Numbered from the stretch's first letter, positions 17,098 to 25,875 are shown. The stretch: 64,000 nucleotides of DNA from Bacteriovorax stolpii (GCA_945883845.1 CAMCYI010000001.1:124001-188000), one strand, 5' to 3'. The notes: generated by a model not told the origin, from the letters alone. Numbers and translations are program-made.

Positions 17098-17898
17098 TTA
17101 ATTGTCTCCCATCTCTTTTAAGTATCTCCTGATGTCACTTTTTATCCTCTTTGTTTCTTCTGTCTTGCTTTTTGTCCTTCCCTTATACTCGATAAGAACT
17201 TCTTCCCAAGTTGGTTTTCTTTCCAACCTTCCTTCAGCTTTGTCCCGTTTTCGGAACAACCATCTAACGGCAGCACAAATGTTCTTATTAGGTTCCCATA
17301 ATTCATGGTCTTCAAGCTCTACATAATGGTCTTTGATTTCGCCTTTACTATCTTTCAAGATTCGATACGTTTCTTCAGTGATCTGAATAAGCCCTCGTGC
17401 CAGACCAATCTTCGGATTCTTATTCATGGCAGATCCTGTCGCTACAAAACTTGACTCCGTTGCCATTAAGGCCTTCACAGCATTGGGATGAAGAGGAGGT
17501 TCGACTTTAAACACATCATTCCAGTAAGCAGTCCAACCAGAAATAAGATCATCATATTTATTACCTAATTTAAACCCAAGCTTGTGGGAGGATACTTTCA
17601 CTTTAGGATTCTTAAATATATCTAAAGTAGAGATGAGATCTATTTCTTCACCTTTTAACAAATCTTTCGCTGATGGATTTCTTCTGCAGTGAGGGTCTAC
17701 ATCTTCAAGATTTTTCTTTTGACGATCGTGTTGGCTTACCCAATGTTGACCTATTGGACATCTCCTCCACGGACTTTTAACTTCGACATCCCTTGAGTCG
17801 AAGAAAGGTATTTTATACACTTTTGATTTCGGAAGGATTTTTCCAATGACGTCGCTCCATCGTGCAAGATGCAATAAAGCATCTCCAAATTCTACCAA
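17098..17898 (-). CDS. Lytic transglycosylase (SLT-like) protein, 5' end uncertain
   Basis: The open frame from a TTG at 17898 gives 266 residues. The C-terminal half is an SLT-type lysozyme-like domain: MATESSF with the catalytic Glu, then GLARGLIQITEETY, as in Slt70/MltC relatives, so it should cleave peptidoglycan glycan strands. The N-terminal part has a CPIGQHWVSQH motif followed by HCRRNPS. No signal peptide is seen from this start. TTG lacks a good ribosome site and the coding pattern continues upstream to 18072, so this start is probably not the native one. First gene of a leftward three-gene operon. Confidence 0.65.
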   Translation of the reverse strand: MVEFGDALLHLARWSDVIGKILPKSKVYKIPFFDSRDVEVKSPWRRCPIGQHWVSQHDRQKKNLEDVDPHCRRNPSAKDLLKGEEIDLISTLDIFKNPKVKVSSHKLGFKLGNKYDDLISGWTAYWNDVFKVEPPLHPNAVKALMATESSFVATGSAMNKNPKIGLARGLIQITEETYRILKDSKGEIKDHYVELEDHELWEPNKNICAAVRWLFRKRDKAEGRLERKPTWEEVLIEYKGRTKSKTEETKRIKSDIRRYLKEMGDN

Positions 17899-18086
17899 AA
17901 GGTTTTTCTCTGCATTTTCAATTTTTTCAGGAGATATTTTTTTTCTCGTTTTAAAAACAATTTTGTGCTGATGACCTTCAAACTCCTTACTGAATTTGAC
18001 GAAATAACACTGGACGCAGTCCTCTCTGGAAAAAGAATTCTCTAATTCTTTCTTAATTTTTATTTTTTTTTTTTAGATAGTGCCAT
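17899..18086 (-). other. Likely 5' extension of the transglycosylase gene, frameshifted at A12
   Basis: In frame with the gene at 17098-17898 there are 58 sense codons up to 18072 without a start. They read like protein (for example EDCVQCYFVKFSKEF and KISPEKIENAEKN). Just upstream an ATG at 18086 (MALS then Lys codons) runs into a run of 12 A (18063-18074), which leaves it out of frame. Ten or thirteen A would join ATG and gene. Sequencing error, phase variation and transcriptional slippage are all possible. Confidence 0.5.
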
Positions 18087-18194
18087 TACAGAATACTATG
18101 GCAGTTTCAAATGAAATTCCATGTCAAAAAGGTATACGGTACGATGTCACTATCGAACTGCACAAACGACTGTATCTAAATGGATTTTAAAATA

Positions 18195-18226
18195 AAAAAG
18201 CCCCAGATTACTCTGAGGCTTTTTTT
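18195..18226. terminator. Terminator after tRNA-Phe
   Basis: GCCCCAGA and TCTGAGGC pair (one mismatch) and are flanked by A and T runs that extend the stem. It has T-tracts in both directions; the minus direction follows the tRNA-Phe 3' end directly. Confidence 0.75.
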
Positions 18227-18227
18227 A

Positions 18228-18303
18228 TGGTGCCCGGTCGCGGAATTGAACCACGGACACAGGGATTTTCAATCCCTTGCTCTACCAACTGAGCTAACCG
18301 GGC
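18228..18303 (-). tRNA. tRNA-Phe (anticodon GAA)
   Basis: 76 bases, minus strand. It begins GCCCGGTTAGCTCAGTTGG; the acceptor GCCCGGT pairs with ACCGGGC, CCA is encoded, and the anticodon loop is TTGAAAA in a 5-bp stem (AGGGA/TCCCT). The T-arm has GGTTCAATTCC. Very close to the usual bacterial tRNA-Phe. Confidence 0.97.
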
Positions 18304-18426
18304 AGTACAATCGCACGAACTTTCTCTACTAAAAAAGAGAACTCTAAGTTAATGTTTCTAAGAACTTTCGTCAACGATAATCCCGGAAAAAATCACGGTT
18401 AACCTGACGAGTCAAAGGCTCCTACC

Positions 18427-19233
18427 ATGACAGCAAAAGTCCTTTGTACTGAGCTTACTCTCCCCTTTTTCACAGTGAACGCACTCGCTTTTATACCTTC
18501 TGTCGACGGAGTTGGTGGCATAAAACCAGAGTGGGCCTTTTTTTCTCACGGCTACACATCTCATAAAGGCGACTGCCTGAACTGGGCCACGCGCATGGTT
18601 GAGGCCGGAGTTCCCTGCATGATTTTTGATCAGCCAGGACATTTTCTGGGAAGTTTTCATGAGGCTTCATCCCTTGAAGATTTTAAGGCCCATGCCCATG
18701 AACTTTTTGGTGAAGCTTTTAATCGATTAAATCTTTTAATGGAACACTCCCTTGGTGTCGGCAATTATTCACCCTGCAGTAGTGTGATTCTCGGAGGCCA
18801 CTCTCTTGGCGGCTACACGGCCTTGCGAGCTCTTGAACTTCCGGCGTTCGAAAATTTAAGACGAATCGGGGTGGCCGTTGGAGTTGGTCTTGCCCAACGA
18901 CAGGCCGCTCATCTTTTTGAAACCGCTTTTTACGAAAAAACTTTATCCCTCAGAAGACAGCTCGTATCTGAAGCTCTTGATTCGCGATTGGTGTTTGCAT
19001 GGTTGAAAGAAGAGAAAATGAACATGACACTGCGGAATCAAAGAGTGCACCTCATTGTTGGTGAAGACGATATCGTTGTTGGACCGGGGGGCCTTGAAGC
19101 CTTTGAAGAAGTCCTAAAAGCAAACGGAAATGAAGTCACAATTGAGAGGCCTAAGAAGCTTGCCCATCATGAGCCTGGAGCCGCAAGTCCGCACCTTTAC
19201 TCTTTTTTGAAAAAGCACTTTACCTGGACTTAA
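18427..19233 (+). CDS. Alpha/beta hydrolase
   Basis: A 268-residue cytoplasmic-looking alpha/beta hydrolase. An oxyanion-type FFSHGYTSHKGD segment lies near residue 38, the nucleophile elbow GGHSLGG near residue 122, VGEDD is a probable acid, and AHHEPG near the end holds the likely catalytic His. An esterase or thioesterase is likely, substrate unknown. AAAGG lies upstream of the ATG. The next gene starts 30 bases after its stop, in the same direction. Confidence 0.8.
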   Translation: MTAKVLCTELTLPFFTVNALAFIPSVDGVGGIKPEWAFFSHGYTSHKGDCLNWATRMVEAGVPCMIFDQPGHFLGSFHEASSLEDFKAHAHELFGEAFNRLNLLMEHSLGVGNYSPCSSVILGGHSLGGYTALRALELPAFENLRRIGVAVGVGLAQRQAAHLFETAFYEKTLSLRRQLVSEALDSRLVFAWLKEEKMNMTLRNQRVHLIVGEDDIVVGPGGLEAFEEVLKANGNEVTIERPKKLAHHEPGAASPHLYSFLKKHFTWT

Positions 19234-19263
19234 GTAAAACTAAGAATACCCGATAAATACGTT

Positions 19264-19980
19264 ATGAAACTCTTGATGATTTCTATAATCACTCTCATAA
19301 GTCTTCATTTGCAGGCGGATGACTGCTGTATATGCCAGACTGGGACTGAACCACAGTCACAGGTGGTCTTCTTTCAAGCTGGTTGTGGTCTTTGGTTAAA
19401 CGGGCAGCAAGGCTGTAGCTCCAAAGAAACCATACCCTTCGCTGATGATCTGGATGCAAGAATACCACGCTCATGTGACCGCCAGACTGTGCGCCTGGGA
19501 TATGTCGGGCACTGGTCAGGCTCTTATGAGTCAATGGACTTTATCTATTCCCGATTACTTCCTATAAACCAGGGCCGCGGCATCTCTTTCGATGTTCGCA
19601 ATACTGCTTGTCTCTCTGTGGATGACCCTTTCGGGCTTCAGAGCTTCCTAAATGATATAGAAGTCATTACTGGCACGACTATTACCTGGCGGGGTAATCA
19701 GGCCATTAGCACAGGGATGTGGGCTCCCATAACCCCTGAAAGAGAAAATATTCCTGCCGTGGCCAGCACGGATGAAAGTTTGTTCAGCCTTCCAGCATGT
19801 AATATGTTTGAAAGAAGTCTTTGCTCTGGCTTCCAAAGAAATCAAGAAGCAAGATGTGCATCAGACGACGGTTCAACAAGAATTTTATCGTGTTGTAATT
19901 ACACCCGGAGTGTCCTTATGGGTGGAGTTAGGGAACCTGTCGTTAGACTTCTTTGGCTAACGACAGCCTCTTGTGATTAA
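19264..19980 (+). CDS. Cysteine-rich exported protein
   Basis: A 238-residue protein with a signal peptide ending LQADD, then CCICQTG. The mature chain carries about 14 Cys, clustered at both ends (CCICQ; CNMFERSLCSGF; CASDDG; SCCNYT; SCD at the end), indicating several disulphides. Unrecognised. Its stop overlaps the convergent queG stop by 4 bases. Confidence 0.6.
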   Translation: MKLLMISIITLISLHLQADDCCICQTGTEPQSQVVFFQAGCGLWLNGQQGCSSKETIPFADDLDARIPRSCDRQTVRLGYVGHWSGSYESMDFIYSRLLPINQGRGISFDVRNTACLSVDDPFGLQSFLNDIEVITGTTITWRGNQAISTGMWAPITPERENIPAVASTDESLFSLPACNMFERSLCSGFQRNQEARCASDDGSTRILSCCNYTRSVLMGGVREPVVRLLWLTTASCD

Positions 19981-20957
19981 TTTTTTTTCTTCACTGACCT
20001 GAGATTCTTAAACCAACCATCTCTCCCCGGCCGGTCGAAAACAGAACCTTCGAATTTTTTCCGGAAGCCACGGTTCGTTGTGTAGTTTAAAAGCGTTTTC
20101 AATTCGCTGAAACTGTCTTGATGAAAAAGCTCACTGAGAAAACTGAACTTTTCAGAAAGATTTAATGACCCCTGTGTCCTCTGAAGAGGCTTTGTGTTCC
20201 ATGGACAAACGTCCTGACAGATATCGCATCCAAATACTTCTCCCCGGGATTTTTCAATTCCTGCCGGGGGATCGACCATCTTCATTTGTTCAATCGTAAA
20301 TGTCGAAATGCATTTCAGAGGATGAAGCGTACGCGTTTCAGGATCGATCGCATCTGTCGGACAGGCATCCACACATGCCCTGCACTGACCGCAATGATCA
20401 CTATCTGAAGTTTTAATTTCAAGAGGAAGCTTTCTGTTCAAAAGAAGACTGCCAATCAGAAAGTAACTTCCTTCTTTCTGATGAATCAGCATGGAGTTCT
20501 TGCCGAACCATCCAAGCCCTGCCCGGAAAGCCAGATCTCTCTCAAGAACTGACTCTGCATCAAGTGAAATATATGTTTCAGTCTCCGGGAATTTTTCACG
20601 AAGGACTTTCTTGATCTCTTTGAGCCTGCGCCTCAGAACCGAGTGATAGTCCTCGCCATCAAAAGCGAGAGTATAGGCAGCAACTTCGTGACGGGAATTT
20701 TCCAGGAGCCATTTTTTGGTTGGTTGATAAGAGAAAAGGAAAACGATGGCGGACTGGAATTCCGGATATACCAGATGCAGATCGCGACGGGATTCTTTTC
20801 TTTCGTCCGTAAGATATGTCAGAGGGCCCATTTCTTCACGAGCGGTCCATTCAGAGAATCTTTCAAAAGATGCAGGAATCGCCTCTTCAGTATATCCCCA
20901 ATCGAGAACACCGAGTTCCCGAAGGATTTCTTCCGAAAAGAGATCAACAGATTTCAT
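19977..20957 (-). CDS. queG: Epoxyqueuosine reductase QueG
   Basis: Last step of queuosine synthesis: reduces epoxyqueuosine in tRNA to queuosine using cobalamin and two [4Fe-4S] clusters. From the ATG at 20957 it has 326 residues. Motifs: YLTDERKESR region near the N-terminus, GLGWFGKNSMLI near 135, and two clusters CGQCRACVDACP and CDICQDVCP near residues 185-240. The start at 20957 overlaps the pyruvate kinase-ferredoxin stop (ATGA); an upstream in-frame ATG at 21008 lies inside that gene and adds an atypical leader. queC lies elsewhere in the window (47531). Confidence 0.9.
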   Translation of the reverse strand: MKSVDLFSEEILRELGVLDWGYTEEAIPASFERFSEWTAREEMGPLTYLTDERKESRRDLHLVYPEFQSAIVFLFSYQPTKKWLLENSRHEVAAYTLAFDGEDYHSVLRRRLKEIKKVLREKFPETETYISLDAESVLERDLAFRAGLGWFGKNSMLIHQKEGSYFLIGSLLLNRKLPLEIKTSDSDHCGQCRACVDACPTDAIDPETRTLHPLKCISTFTIEQMKMVDPPAGIEKSRGEVFGCDICQDVCPWNTKPLQRTQGSLNLSEKFSFLSELFHQDSFSELKTLLNYTTNRGFRKKFEGSVFDRPGRDGWFKNLRSVKKKN

Positions 20958-22651
20958 GGGCTCTTGGGAATGATTTCGATGGCACCTGTGGGGCAGGCCT
21001 CTACACATGCCATATCGACGGTACAGAAATTCACACGGGCAGTGTTAATGCGCGTTTCGCGGCTGGCATCAGGAGTTGTGGTCCAGATATCAAAAGGACA
21101 GACCGTGATACACGACTGGCAGGATGCGCAGATCGATGTATCAAGTAAGATCTTTCCCTGGTCAAAAGACACCTCCTGGATGGAATCCTGAGAGGTACTC
21201 TTGATGGCATGTGGGACATCTTTGATGCTCTCCACGCGGATGGAATTCGTTGTGCCCTGACGGAAAAATTTCCCGTCACCGACAGTGATCACAATTTTGT
21301 CGCCATTAACGAGAAGGTTTTCTTTTTTCAGCTTATCAACCATCATCGTCTCAAGCTTGTAGGTATCGGCATCTTCGTGAATGTTAAAGTAATAAGGGAT
21401 CACTCCCCAGTAGAGGCTCAATTTACGAATGACATCCAAAGAATTCGTCACGCCAAGAACCGGTGTCTTCGGACGGAACCTTGTCATGCGAAGACAAGAG
21501 TTACCACCTTCGGTAATGGAAATGATCCAGCGGGCGTTGGTTTTTTCAGCAACGATTGAGGCTGCAACCTGAACAGATGCCGTCACACTTGCGATTTCGA
21601 TATTTCGAAGTAAGGGACGTTCTGCGGGGGCCCGTTCAGCTTCTTCAATAATCTGACTCATCATCGTAATGGTTTCTAGAGGGTACTTTCCAGATGCTGT
21701 TTCACCAGAAAGCATAACGACATCAGTACCATCCCAGATGGCATTGGCAACATCTGAAGCCTCTGCACGGGTTGGTCTTGAATTTGTGATCATACTCTCG
21801 AGCATCTGAGTGGCCGTAATGATCGGTTTTCCAAGCGAGTTACAAATCTTAATCATCTTTTTCTGAATGGCAGGAACAAGATGGTTACCGACTTCCACAC
21901 CCATATCACCACGAGCGATCATGATCGCATCCGATGCCTGAACGATGCTTTCCATATTGTCGAGAGCTTCTGGTTTTTCAACCTTGGAGACAATAGGAAT
22001 ATTCACTTTCATCTGATGAAGCAGGGCCTTCACTTGAAGGATATCGTCAGCAGTACGGACAAAACTAAGGGCAACGTAATCAATACCCTGCTTAAGTCCG
22101 AACATAAGATCTTCACGGTCTTTATCTGTAAAACTTGGAGCTGATACATTGACGTAAGGAAGGTTGATTCCTTTATTTGATTTCAGGAGACCGCCGACTT
22201 TGACTTTGATCTTTAAAACTTCGCGGTCTTTTTCAATCGCTTCAGCTTCCATCAGGCCATCGTCAAAAAGAATACGGGCACCGACGTGTGCATCCTTCAC
22301 GAGATTTTTATAAATCGTGGGTATGAAGTTCTTTGCGTACTCAGGGTACAGCTCTTTAACGTGCGATGGTCCAATAACCCACACTTCATCGTCTTTAAGT
22401 TCGATAGGCTCCGGTAGCTTATCCACACGGATCTTAGGGCCCTGGAGATCGAGAAGGATCGCTATCTCACGACCAGTGTTCTTTGAGGCCTGACGGATGT
22501 TTTTAATGGATTCTGCGTGCGCCTCGTAGGTTCCGTGAGACATGTTCACTCTGGCGGCGTTCATACCGGCAAGGATCATTTTCTCCAGCATAGGAATGGT
22601 GTTGGAACTAGGACCGATGGTCGCAATAATCTTCGCGCGACGGATAGTCAT
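20954..22651 (-). CDS. pyk: Pyruvate kinase with C-terminal ferredoxin domain
   Basis: 565 residues. Residues 1 to about 480 are a full pyruvate kinase: RRAKIIATIGPSS, NMSHG, VSKVEKPEALDN, MIARGDMGVEVG, and TATQMLESM followed by RPTRAEASDVANA. It makes pyruvate and ATP from PEP and ADP. The extra C-terminal 75 residues are a ferredoxin-like domain with C508xxC511xxC514xxxC518P and C543xxD546xxC549xxxC553P. The second motif has Asp where the second Cys normally sits. Ordinary bacterial pyruvate kinases end near 470-590 residues, with a PEP-utiliser domain if longer, so a ferredoxin tail is unusual. No frameshift is needed; queG overlaps by 4 bases. Confidence 0.93.
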   Translation of the reverse strand: MTIRRAKIIATIGPSSNTIPMLEKMILAGMNAARVNMSHGTYEAHAESIKNIRQASKNTGREIAILLDLQGPKIRVDKLPEPIELKDDEVWVIGPSHVKELYPEYAKNFIPTIYKNLVKDAHVGARILFDDGLMEAEAIEKDREVLKIKVKVGGLLKSNKGINLPYVNVSAPSFTDKDREDLMFGLKQGIDYVALSFVRTADDILQVKALLHQMKVNIPIVSKVEKPEALDNMESIVQASDAIMIARGDMGVEVGNHLVPAIQKKMIKICNSLGKPIITATQMLESMITNSRPTRAEASDVANAIWDGTDVVMLSGETASGKYPLETITMMSQIIEEAERAPAERPLLRNIEIASVTASVQVAASIVAEKTNARWIISITEGGNSCLRMTRFRPKTPVLGVTNSLDVIRKLSLYWGVIPYYFNIHEDADTYKLETMMVDKLKKENLLVNGDKIVITVGDGKFFRQGTTNSIRVESIKDVPHAIKSTSQDSIQEVSFDQGKILLDTSICASCQSCITVCPFDIWTTTPDASRETRINTARVNFCTVDMACVEACPTGAIEIIPKSP

Positions 22652-22685
22652 AAAAATTCTTTTTATAAAGGTTAAGTCTTAAAAA

Positions 22686-24629
22686 TTAACTTAGTTTTTT
22701 ATACTCATCCAGTTGTAACATGCGCTCTTCGTGGCCGGCCGTCATACCTGCGATTTTATTTTCGTAGGCGGAGATCAGGCGATTTTTTTCATCTTCGAAG
22801 GCGGATTGCAATTTCTGGACTTCCATCCGATTGGTAGTGTCTTTCGCAGCAAGCTCTTTACCTTTCAGCGTGTTCTGTTCACTTAATCTATTCTCATAGT
22901 TATTGGTTATCAACTTCATTTTCGTTTCAGTATCAATCTGCATCTTATCCAGTTTCGTCTGGTAATTAACGATCACTGTGTTCATTTCTGTGCGTAATTT
23001 ATGTTCACGCTGGTCGATGGCGAGCAGAGCATCCTGTTTGTCTGCTTTGCGACGCTCTTCAAAAATTGTTCTCTCCGAGTCCATTTTTTTCTGACTCTGA
23101 TCCATGATGTTCTCGACCTTCTGGTCCATCGTCAGTTTCAGATATCCGTTTTCCCGGGCCGCAGAGGCCAGGCGCTGCTCGTAACTCTGAACAGTGCGGT
23201 CCATTTCTATAGCGAATTCGCGCTTCATTTCAAAAACTTCTTTGGCGCGCTTGTCATTGATGTCTTTAACAAATTTCGTTTTGTCATCGTTCGACACGGT
23301 TGTGACATCTTCGATACTCAGCTTCATTTTCTCTTCAAGTTTGGACATGGCCTTATTGAAGTTCTCGTTAAGGTTGGCAATTCGGTTATTGGCAGAGTTT
23401 CGCTCCTGCATAAGTTGAGCTTCCGATGCCTGCTTATCAAGTTTATTGATGTAGTCTCGGGTAGCGACGGCGTCAGCAGATTTCTCACGCTCTTTCGTCA
23501 CCGTAATTATCTTGTCAGCGTTAATATCATTGACCGCACGGTCCTGGCGCATGGTAGCTTCAGTTGCTTCAGCTTTGAGCGTTTCGCCGTACTTAGAACG
23601 ATCTGTATTCGTTCTAAGCTGATAATCTTTTTGCGTATCTTTCAGGTTAGTTCTTAACGAATTAATCTTGTTATCGAGACGGTCCTGCTCTGAAAGGCCC
23701 ATCTGCTTTTTGTTCACGTCACCGAATTCGCCTGATCCGTTATCAAGTCTTCTTTTCTCGAGTTCATTTGAACGGATATGTTTATCAAATCCACGACGTA
23801 CTTCTGCTATTTTCTCTTGTTCTTCATGATTCGCACGGATGGCCTCTTTCTGTTTTGCTGATGAAAGATCATCTGCTTTCTGAGTGTAATCTCTGGCGAC
23901 GTTTTCCGTGTGCTCATCATTGAACTGTTGAATCCGTTTGATCTTGTCGTCGGTGTAGGTCTTAGTCTGCTCTTTTTCAGCAGCATTTACCTCTTTTGTA
24001 AGTCTGATGTCTCGAGAGACTTTGCCCTGAAGCTCACTTCGTTTATCTGCTTCAGAGAGACGCAGACTATTAACATGGTCTTCGTTGTTACGAACTAATT
24101 GTTCGCGCTCTCGGTTATACTGCTCTTTCAGATCAGCACCAGCGCCGAGCATTCTGTCTCTGTACTGGCCCACTTTCTGATTCTGAGTATTATTCAGGTC
24201 CTGAATATTTTTCGTATAGCGGGTCTTGTTATTTGCCTGAAGCTGCTCGTGATTTTGTTTGTCTGACTTGAACGACTTAGCGTAACCGTTCTTGATGTCT
24301 TCGAGACGACGATCGAAATCAGCGCGATTAGAATTACGATCACGCTCGAAGTTTACGCGCTCGTCTTCCATCTTTTTATTATAATTTTCGTTCTTCGCGT
24401 CGAGTGAGGCTTTCGTTTTATCTTTGATGTTATCGAGGGACTTTTGGTATCCAGTTTCGAGTTCTGCTCTGTCTTCGATGAAATTATCACGCTGCTTAGT
24501 TTCGATGTGCTCGTGACGAGCTTCATTATCAGTCATGCGCTTATCAGTTGCGGCCCGGTTTTTCACCAGCGCATCCTGAAAGTGGTCACGTTCTTTCGCT
24601 AATTGTTTCGTGTAATCTACACCTTTCAT
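22686..24629 (-). CDS. Large all-coiled-coil cytoplasmic protein
   Basis: 647 residues, no signal peptide or membrane segment, and almost entirely charged heptad-type sequence rich in Glu, Lys, Asp, Asn, Arg and Gln. The only likely break is a short Gly/Ser patch (LDNGSGEFGDVN) near residue 300. Pro is nearly absent, so a continuous rod is expected. Such proteins form scaffolds or filaments in predatory and stalked bacteria, but no known family was recognised. A good ribosome site (AAGGAT) precedes the ATG. It ends 34 bases before the pyruvate kinase start. Confidence 0.75.
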   Translation of the reverse strand: MKGVDYTKQLAKERDHFQDALVKNRAATDKRMTDNEARHEHIETKQRDNFIEDRAELETGYQKSLDNIKDKTKASLDAKNENYNKKMEDERVNFERDRNSNRADFDRRLEDIKNGYAKSFKSDKQNHEQLQANNKTRYTKNIQDLNNTQNQKVGQYRDRMLGAGADLKEQYNREREQLVRNNEDHVNSLRLSEADKRSELQGKVSRDIRLTKEVNAAEKEQTKTYTDDKIKRIQQFNDEHTENVARDYTQKADDLSSAKQKEAIRANHEEQEKIAEVRRGFDKHIRSNELEKRRLDNGSGEFGDVNKKQMGLSEQDRLDNKINSLRTNLKDTQKDYQLRTNTDRSKYGETLKAEATEATMRQDRAVNDINADKIITVTKEREKSADAVATRDYINKLDKQASEAQLMQERNSANNRIANLNENFNKAMSKLEEKMKLSIEDVTTVSNDDKTKFVKDINDKRAKEVFEMKREFAIEMDRTVQSYEQRLASAARENGYLKLTMDQKVENIMDQSQKKMDSERTIFEERRKADKQDALLAIDQREHKLRTEMNTVIVNYQTKLDKMQIDTETKMKLITNNYENRLSEQNTLKGKELAAKDTTNRMEVQKLQSAFEDEKNRLISAYENKIAGMTAGHEERMLQLDEYKKLS

Positions 24630-24693
24630 GGCATATCCTTATGGGTCAAATCCTATGACCTCATTACTTAGTGTAGCATTTGGGGTAAAACAA

Positions 24694-24735
24694 AAAAGCC
24701 TTGGGTAAATCTTGCTGATTAAACCCAAGGCTTTT
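24694..24735 (-). terminator. Terminator after the DsbA-like gene
   Basis: AAAAGCCTTGGGT and ACCCAAGGCTTTT form a 13-bp stem with a 16-base loop, followed by T on the minus strand. It lies 25 bases past the stop of the DsbA-like gene. Confidence 0.85.
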
Positions 24736-24759
24736 CGCATTTTAGACTAAATTAAGCGA

Positions 24760-25797
24760 CTACTTGGCCAGTTCTTCGTCAATCAGCTCGGCAAAAACTT
24801 CCATCGGCTGAGCACCATTGATCAGCTGGCCATTCACAAAGAAAGTCGGAGTCGACTTAACTTTAAGCTTTTTCCCGTCTTCCATGTCTGAACGAACCTG
24901 AGCAAGGTATTTGTTTTCAGAGAGACACTTCTCAAAATCGTCAACTTTAAGACCAGCTTTTCCAGCGAGTTTTTTCAGGCCATCTTTATCCAAACTCTCC
25001 TGGTTCATGAACATTTCATCGTGCATTTTCCAGAATGCACCCATGCTCTGTTCATTCGCACAAAGGCTGGCCACAGCTGCCATCTCAGCATGGTTGTGGA
25101 ATGGAAGCGGGAAGTTCTTGAAAGCAACCTTTACTTTATCGCCATACTTCTTCTTGATATCTCTAAGGAGGTCTGCACCTTTTGCACAGAACGGACACTG
25201 GAAGTCAGAGTACTCAACGATCGTCACCTTCGCGTCTTTTCCACCAGCATACGGTGCATTCCCTACTTCAACCGGGAACGTCGGACGACGAGGTTTTGCG
25301 ATATAAATTTCTACCGGAGTTTTAGAAGTCTGGTCAGCAAGCCATTTATCAACAGCTTCCTTCTTACGCTCCATCTCGAGGTAGCCTTTGATTTTTTCTC
25401 GGACTTGAGGATTGATATGCTCAGCAGGAATATTCTGATCCTTAATGAATGCTTCGATTTCTTTTTCAGAGATCTTCACATCTTTAGAAATATATTTTTC
25501 GAGGAACTCATCGTTAGTAAGACCTTTCTTACGGGAGTCTTTGTCCATGTAACGTTGAAGAAGAATTGTTTTAAGTTTATTGAACTTGATATCAAAAAGC
25601 TTTGATTCAGCCTCATAAAGTTCTGATTCAATCCCGTCTGCAAGTTCTGCATTCGTGACTTCCATCTCGCCGACTTTAGCGGCGATGCCTTCTTTGACTG
25701 CTGGCTTGAAGAGGTAGCTTGGTTTGCTTGTTCCATTAGAACAGGCGATAAGACCGACGAGCATAAGCATGAACGTCGAGAGCGTGAGTGCTTTCAT
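24760..25797 (-). CDS. DsbA-family thiol oxidoreductase lipoprotein with SurA-like N-domain
   Basis: A 345-residue protein with lipobox GLIAC (Cys19). Residues about 35-160 are helical with a SurA/PpiC-type chaperone pattern (VGEMEVTNAELADGIESEL, then LKTILLQRYM). Residues 175-345 are a thioredoxin-fold DsbA domain with active site CPFC (201-204) after EYSDFQ and the cis-Pro segment KSTPTFFVNG. This layout occurs in deltaproteobacterial and Bdellovibrio proteins. It probably makes or isomerises disulphides at the inner or outer membrane, fitting the many Cys-rich exported proteins nearby. Confidence 0.85.
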   Translation of the reverse strand: MKALTLSTFMLMLVGLIACSNGTSKPSYLFKPAVKEGIAAKVGEMEVTNAELADGIESELYEAESKLFDIKFNKLKTILLQRYMDKDSRKKGLTNDEFLEKYISKDVKISEKEIEAFIKDQNIPAEHINPQVREKIKGYLEMERKKEAVDKWLADQTSKTPVEIYIAKPRRPTFPVEVGNAPYAGGKDAKVTIVEYSDFQCPFCAKGADLLRDIKKKYGDKVKVAFKNFPLPFHNHAEMAAVASLCANEQSMGAFWKMHDEMFMNQESLDKDGLKKLAGKAGLKVDDFEKCLSENKYLAQVRSDMEDGKKLKVKSTPTFFVNGQLINGAQPMEVFAELIDEELAK

Positions 25798-25875
25798 GAA
25801 CAGTTTCTCCTGATAAAAAATCTTGGATCATCTTAACGTAAGAACTTAAGAATAAAAACAAAGCAAAACAATCAA

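Larger units (their letters stand above)
15610..18228. mobile_element. Putative AT-rich genomic island at tRNA-Phe
   Basis: About 2.6 kb next to the 3' end of tRNA-Phe is clearly more AT-rich than its surroundings (16081-16140 has 21 G/C in 60) and holds one leftward operon: lytic transglycosylase, exported protein, Bro-N protein. The tRNA-like sequence at the far end and the foreign composition suggest integration at the tRNA. No integrase or clear direct repeats were found, so acquisition is inferred. Confidence 0.4.

Noticed and set aside
17098..17898. TTG at 17898 as the true start of the transglycosylase gene
   Set aside because: Coding-like sequence continues in frame for 58 more codons upstream and the TTG has no ribosome site, so it was kept only as the conservative boundary.
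20958..21008. Upstream start of queG at 21008
   Set aside because: It adds 17 residues lying inside the ferredoxin-tail coding region and unlike the family N-terminus; the ATGA overlap at 20957 is a better start.
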